A stretch of DNA of 6,322 bases from Devosia sp. (GTDB lineage Bacteria > Pseudomonadota > Alphaproteobacteria > Rhizobiales > Devosiaceae), in assembly GCA_016793415.1 (NCBI GenBank), contig JAEUMC010000974.1:1-6322 (forward strand), written 5' to 3'. The position numbers and the translations under genes are program-made. The stretch's first letter is position 1, and each line of letters starts with the position of its first letter. Shown in pieces: positions 4,876 through 6,322 of the stretch. The notes beneath the pieces were generated by a model. The model worked only from the letters and a program-made list of their open reading frames with translations, had not been told where the DNA came from and ran no database searches.

Positions 4876-6322
4876 GAGCGACTCCAGGAAGGCGATCAGA
4901 TCATCGCGCTCGGATTTCGGCATGTTTGCGAACGCGTCGCGCGATTTCTGCGCCTCGCCGCCATGCCAGAGGATGGCCTCGGTGAGGTTGCGCGCCCGCC
5001 CGTCATGCAGGAATTCGGTATGACCGGAGACCGTCTCGGTGAGCCCGATCCCCCATAGCGGCGGGGTCTTCCACTCGTAGCCGTCGGCATCGCCCTCGGG
5101 CCGGTTGTCGGCCAGCCCCTCGCCCATGTCGTGCAGCAACAGGTCGGTATAGGGCCAGATCAGCTGGAACTTGTGCGCCTCGATCGGCGCCTTGCGCGAG
5201 GTCACGTATTTGGGCGTATGGCAGGCCGTGCAGTTGGCCGAGTAGAACGCCTGCTTGCCGCGCAGCACCTGCGGGTCGTCGACCTTGCGCCGCTGCGGCA
5301 CGCCCAGATTCTGCGAATAGAACGTCACGAGGTCGAGCACCGGATCGGGCGCCTCGGATGGCCCGAGCCGCGCCTGTTCGCCGGTCGGCGCCGTAAGGCA
5401 CTCGGCCTCTGCGGCGGTGCAATCGCCATGGGGCTTCATCACCAGCGGCGTCGAGATGCCGATATCGCCGGCAAAGGCATCGGCCGACTGCGCGCGGATG
5501 CTGGCGGCGCCCGCCTTCCAGCCGAAGCGGCCGAGCGCCCGCTGCCCGCTGACGGCATCGAGCACCATGTTCGGCTTGCCGGAAATGCCGTCGCCGTCAC
5601 GATCATCGGGGTCGGCCTTCCTGAGGATGTCCTCGGCCGGCACCTGCTCGAGCAGCCCGAGCCCGATCATCTGCGGCGCGACGCGCGGGCTGAGCATCAC
5701 GTCGTCGGCCATCGGCCCGTAGGCGAGATCGGCGACCGAATATGTCGGCCGGCGCAGTGTCACCACCGTGCCATCGCCAAGCGTCACCGGCTCGTCGGCA
5801 TAACTGATCACCATCTTGCCTTCGGGCTTGACGCCCTGAATGGCGAAATCCTGCAGCTGGCCGCCATAGGTCGGCTCCTCGATCACCTTGGTGCCGGCGA
5901 GCAGCGCGGCATGATCGGCATCATCGCGCGGCGGGATCGACAGGCGGAGGAACATCGACACGGCATCGTCGCCATTGCCCGAAGGCGTGTGGCCGCGCCC
6001 ATCCTTCAGGTGGCAGTTCTGGCAGCCGCGCGCATTGAACAGCGGCCCGAGGCCATCCGATGCTTCGGTGGAAGCCGGTGCCGACACCCAGAGCTTCCTG
6101 AACAGCGCGTTGCCGAGCTTGAACTCGGCTTCCTGCTCGAAGCTGATATTGGCCGACGAGAACGAGAAGATGTCCTGGTTGACGCGCTTCTTCACCGTAC
6201 CGGCGCCGCCGGGCAGCTGCTCGAAATTCTCAGGCTTGGTAAAATCGCTCGTCGGCGCGGTGACCGCCTGAACCCGCTTCAGGTCCTTGGGCGTCAGATC
6301 CGAGCGGGTCCCGCCATCGTCA
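4873..6322 (-). CDS. Di-heme cytochrome c oxidoreductase (DHOR family, PF06537), 5' end cut by window edge
   Basis: The frame is open from the right edge (first full codon at 6321) to a TGA at 4875-4873, giving 482 visible residues. A GTG at 6195 is not the start: the 42 residues before it in frame (SDLTPKDLKRVQAVTAP, then DFTKPENFEQLPGG) look like conserved family sequence, and only the signal peptide should be missing. Two heme-c sites are present: CQNCH at 100-104 (6024-6010) and CTACH at 364-368 (5232-5218). Between them are a cysteine pair (Cys301, Cys308, in GDCTAAEAEC) and an acidic loop DPDDRDGDGISG near 237-248 that resembles a calcium-binding loop. The C-terminal signature LHDGRARNLTEAILWHGGEA is typical of the di-heme peroxidase/MauG-like superfamily. 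Its products are often labelled 'thiol oxidoreductase', though the true substrate is not established. It should be a periplasmic redox protein, and the genes after it are imelysin and DUF1513, a set usually tied to iron uptake. A first imelysin gene may lie just upstream, outside the window. Confidence 0.93.
   Translation of the reverse strand, partial: DDGGTRSDLTPKDLKRVQAVTAPTSDFTKPENFEQLPGGAGTVKKRVNQDIFSFSSANISFEQEAEFKLGNALFRKLWVSAPASTEASDGLGPLFNARGCQNCHLKDGRGHTPSGNGDDAVSMFLRLSIPPRDDADHAALLAGTKVIEEPTYGGQLQDFAIQGVKPEGKMVISYADEPVTLGDGTVVTLRRPTYSVADLAYGPMADDVMLSPRVAPQMIGLGLLEQVPAEDILRKADPDDRDGDGISGKPNMVLDAVSGQRALGRFGWKAGAASIRAQSADAFAGDIGISTPLVMKPHGDCTAAEAECLTAPTGEQARLGPSEAPDPVLDLVTFYSQNLGVPQRRKVDDPQVLRGKQAFYSANCTACHTPKYVTSRKAPIEAHKFQLIWPYTDLLLHDMGEGLADNRPEGDADGYEWKTPPLWGIGLTETVSGHTEFLHDGRARNLTEAILWHGGEAQKSRDAFANMPKSERDDLIAFLESL

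Noticed and set aside
6193..6195. GTG at 6195 as the start of the di-heme protein
   Set aside because: The frame continues upstream to the window edge with family-like sequence, and starting here would leave a periplasmic heme protein without an export signal.

Overview
The window is GC-rich, with tightly packed genes and GC-ended codons. It looks like an alphaproteobacterial chromosome, plausibly order Hyphomicrobiales (Devosia- or Rhizobium-like). That placement rests on codon use, gene content and the style of the intergenic palindromic repeat, so it is an inference. Five protein genes are well supported and two of them run off the window edges. I see no rRNA, tRNA, CRISPR array, transposase or phage gene.

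Left part (1-1270). A secreted alpha/beta-hydrolase of the esterase D / acetylxylan-feruloyl esterase type lies on the minus strand. It starts at a TTG codon and its 3' end is cut off by the left edge. Upstream is a plausible sigma70-type promoter followed directly by a perfect 16-bp palindrome of the LacI-family operator kind, suggesting repression by an unseen sugar-responsive LacI-type regulator. Next comes a roughly 150-bp imperfect inverted repeat, one arm of which carries a four-run G-quadruplex motif. It is probably a member of a dispersed intergenic repeat family.

Middle part (1271-2670). A LysR-type regulator on the minus strand is divergent from a four-helix PACE-family efflux transporter (AceI-like) on the plus strand. 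The 92-bp gap between them holds several GATAC/GTATC-type repeats that could be the regulator's binding sites. The layout resembles the known aceR/aceI pairing.

Right part (2700-6322). Three tightly coupled minus-strand genes, read from the right edge leftward, encode a di-heme cytochrome c oxidoreductase (DHOR, 5' end outside the window), an imelysin-family periplasmic lipoprotein-like or secreted protein with a Sec signal, and a Tat-exported DUF1513 beta-propeller. The junctions are a 1-base TGATG overlap and a 2-base gap. This gene set recurs in Proteobacteria and is usually linked to iron acquisition; another imelysin gene often precedes the DHOR gene and would lie just beyond the right edge. 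All three products are predicted to act in the periplasm, with redox chemistry from the cytochrome, metal binding by imelysin, and an unknown role for the propeller. The operon converges with the efflux gene over a 29-bp gap that can form a nested hairpin.

The least understood part is the DHOR-imelysin-DUF1513 unit: its imelysin lacks the histidine of the GxHxxE motif, and the propeller carries regularly spaced histidines. No clearly unprecedented system is visible.
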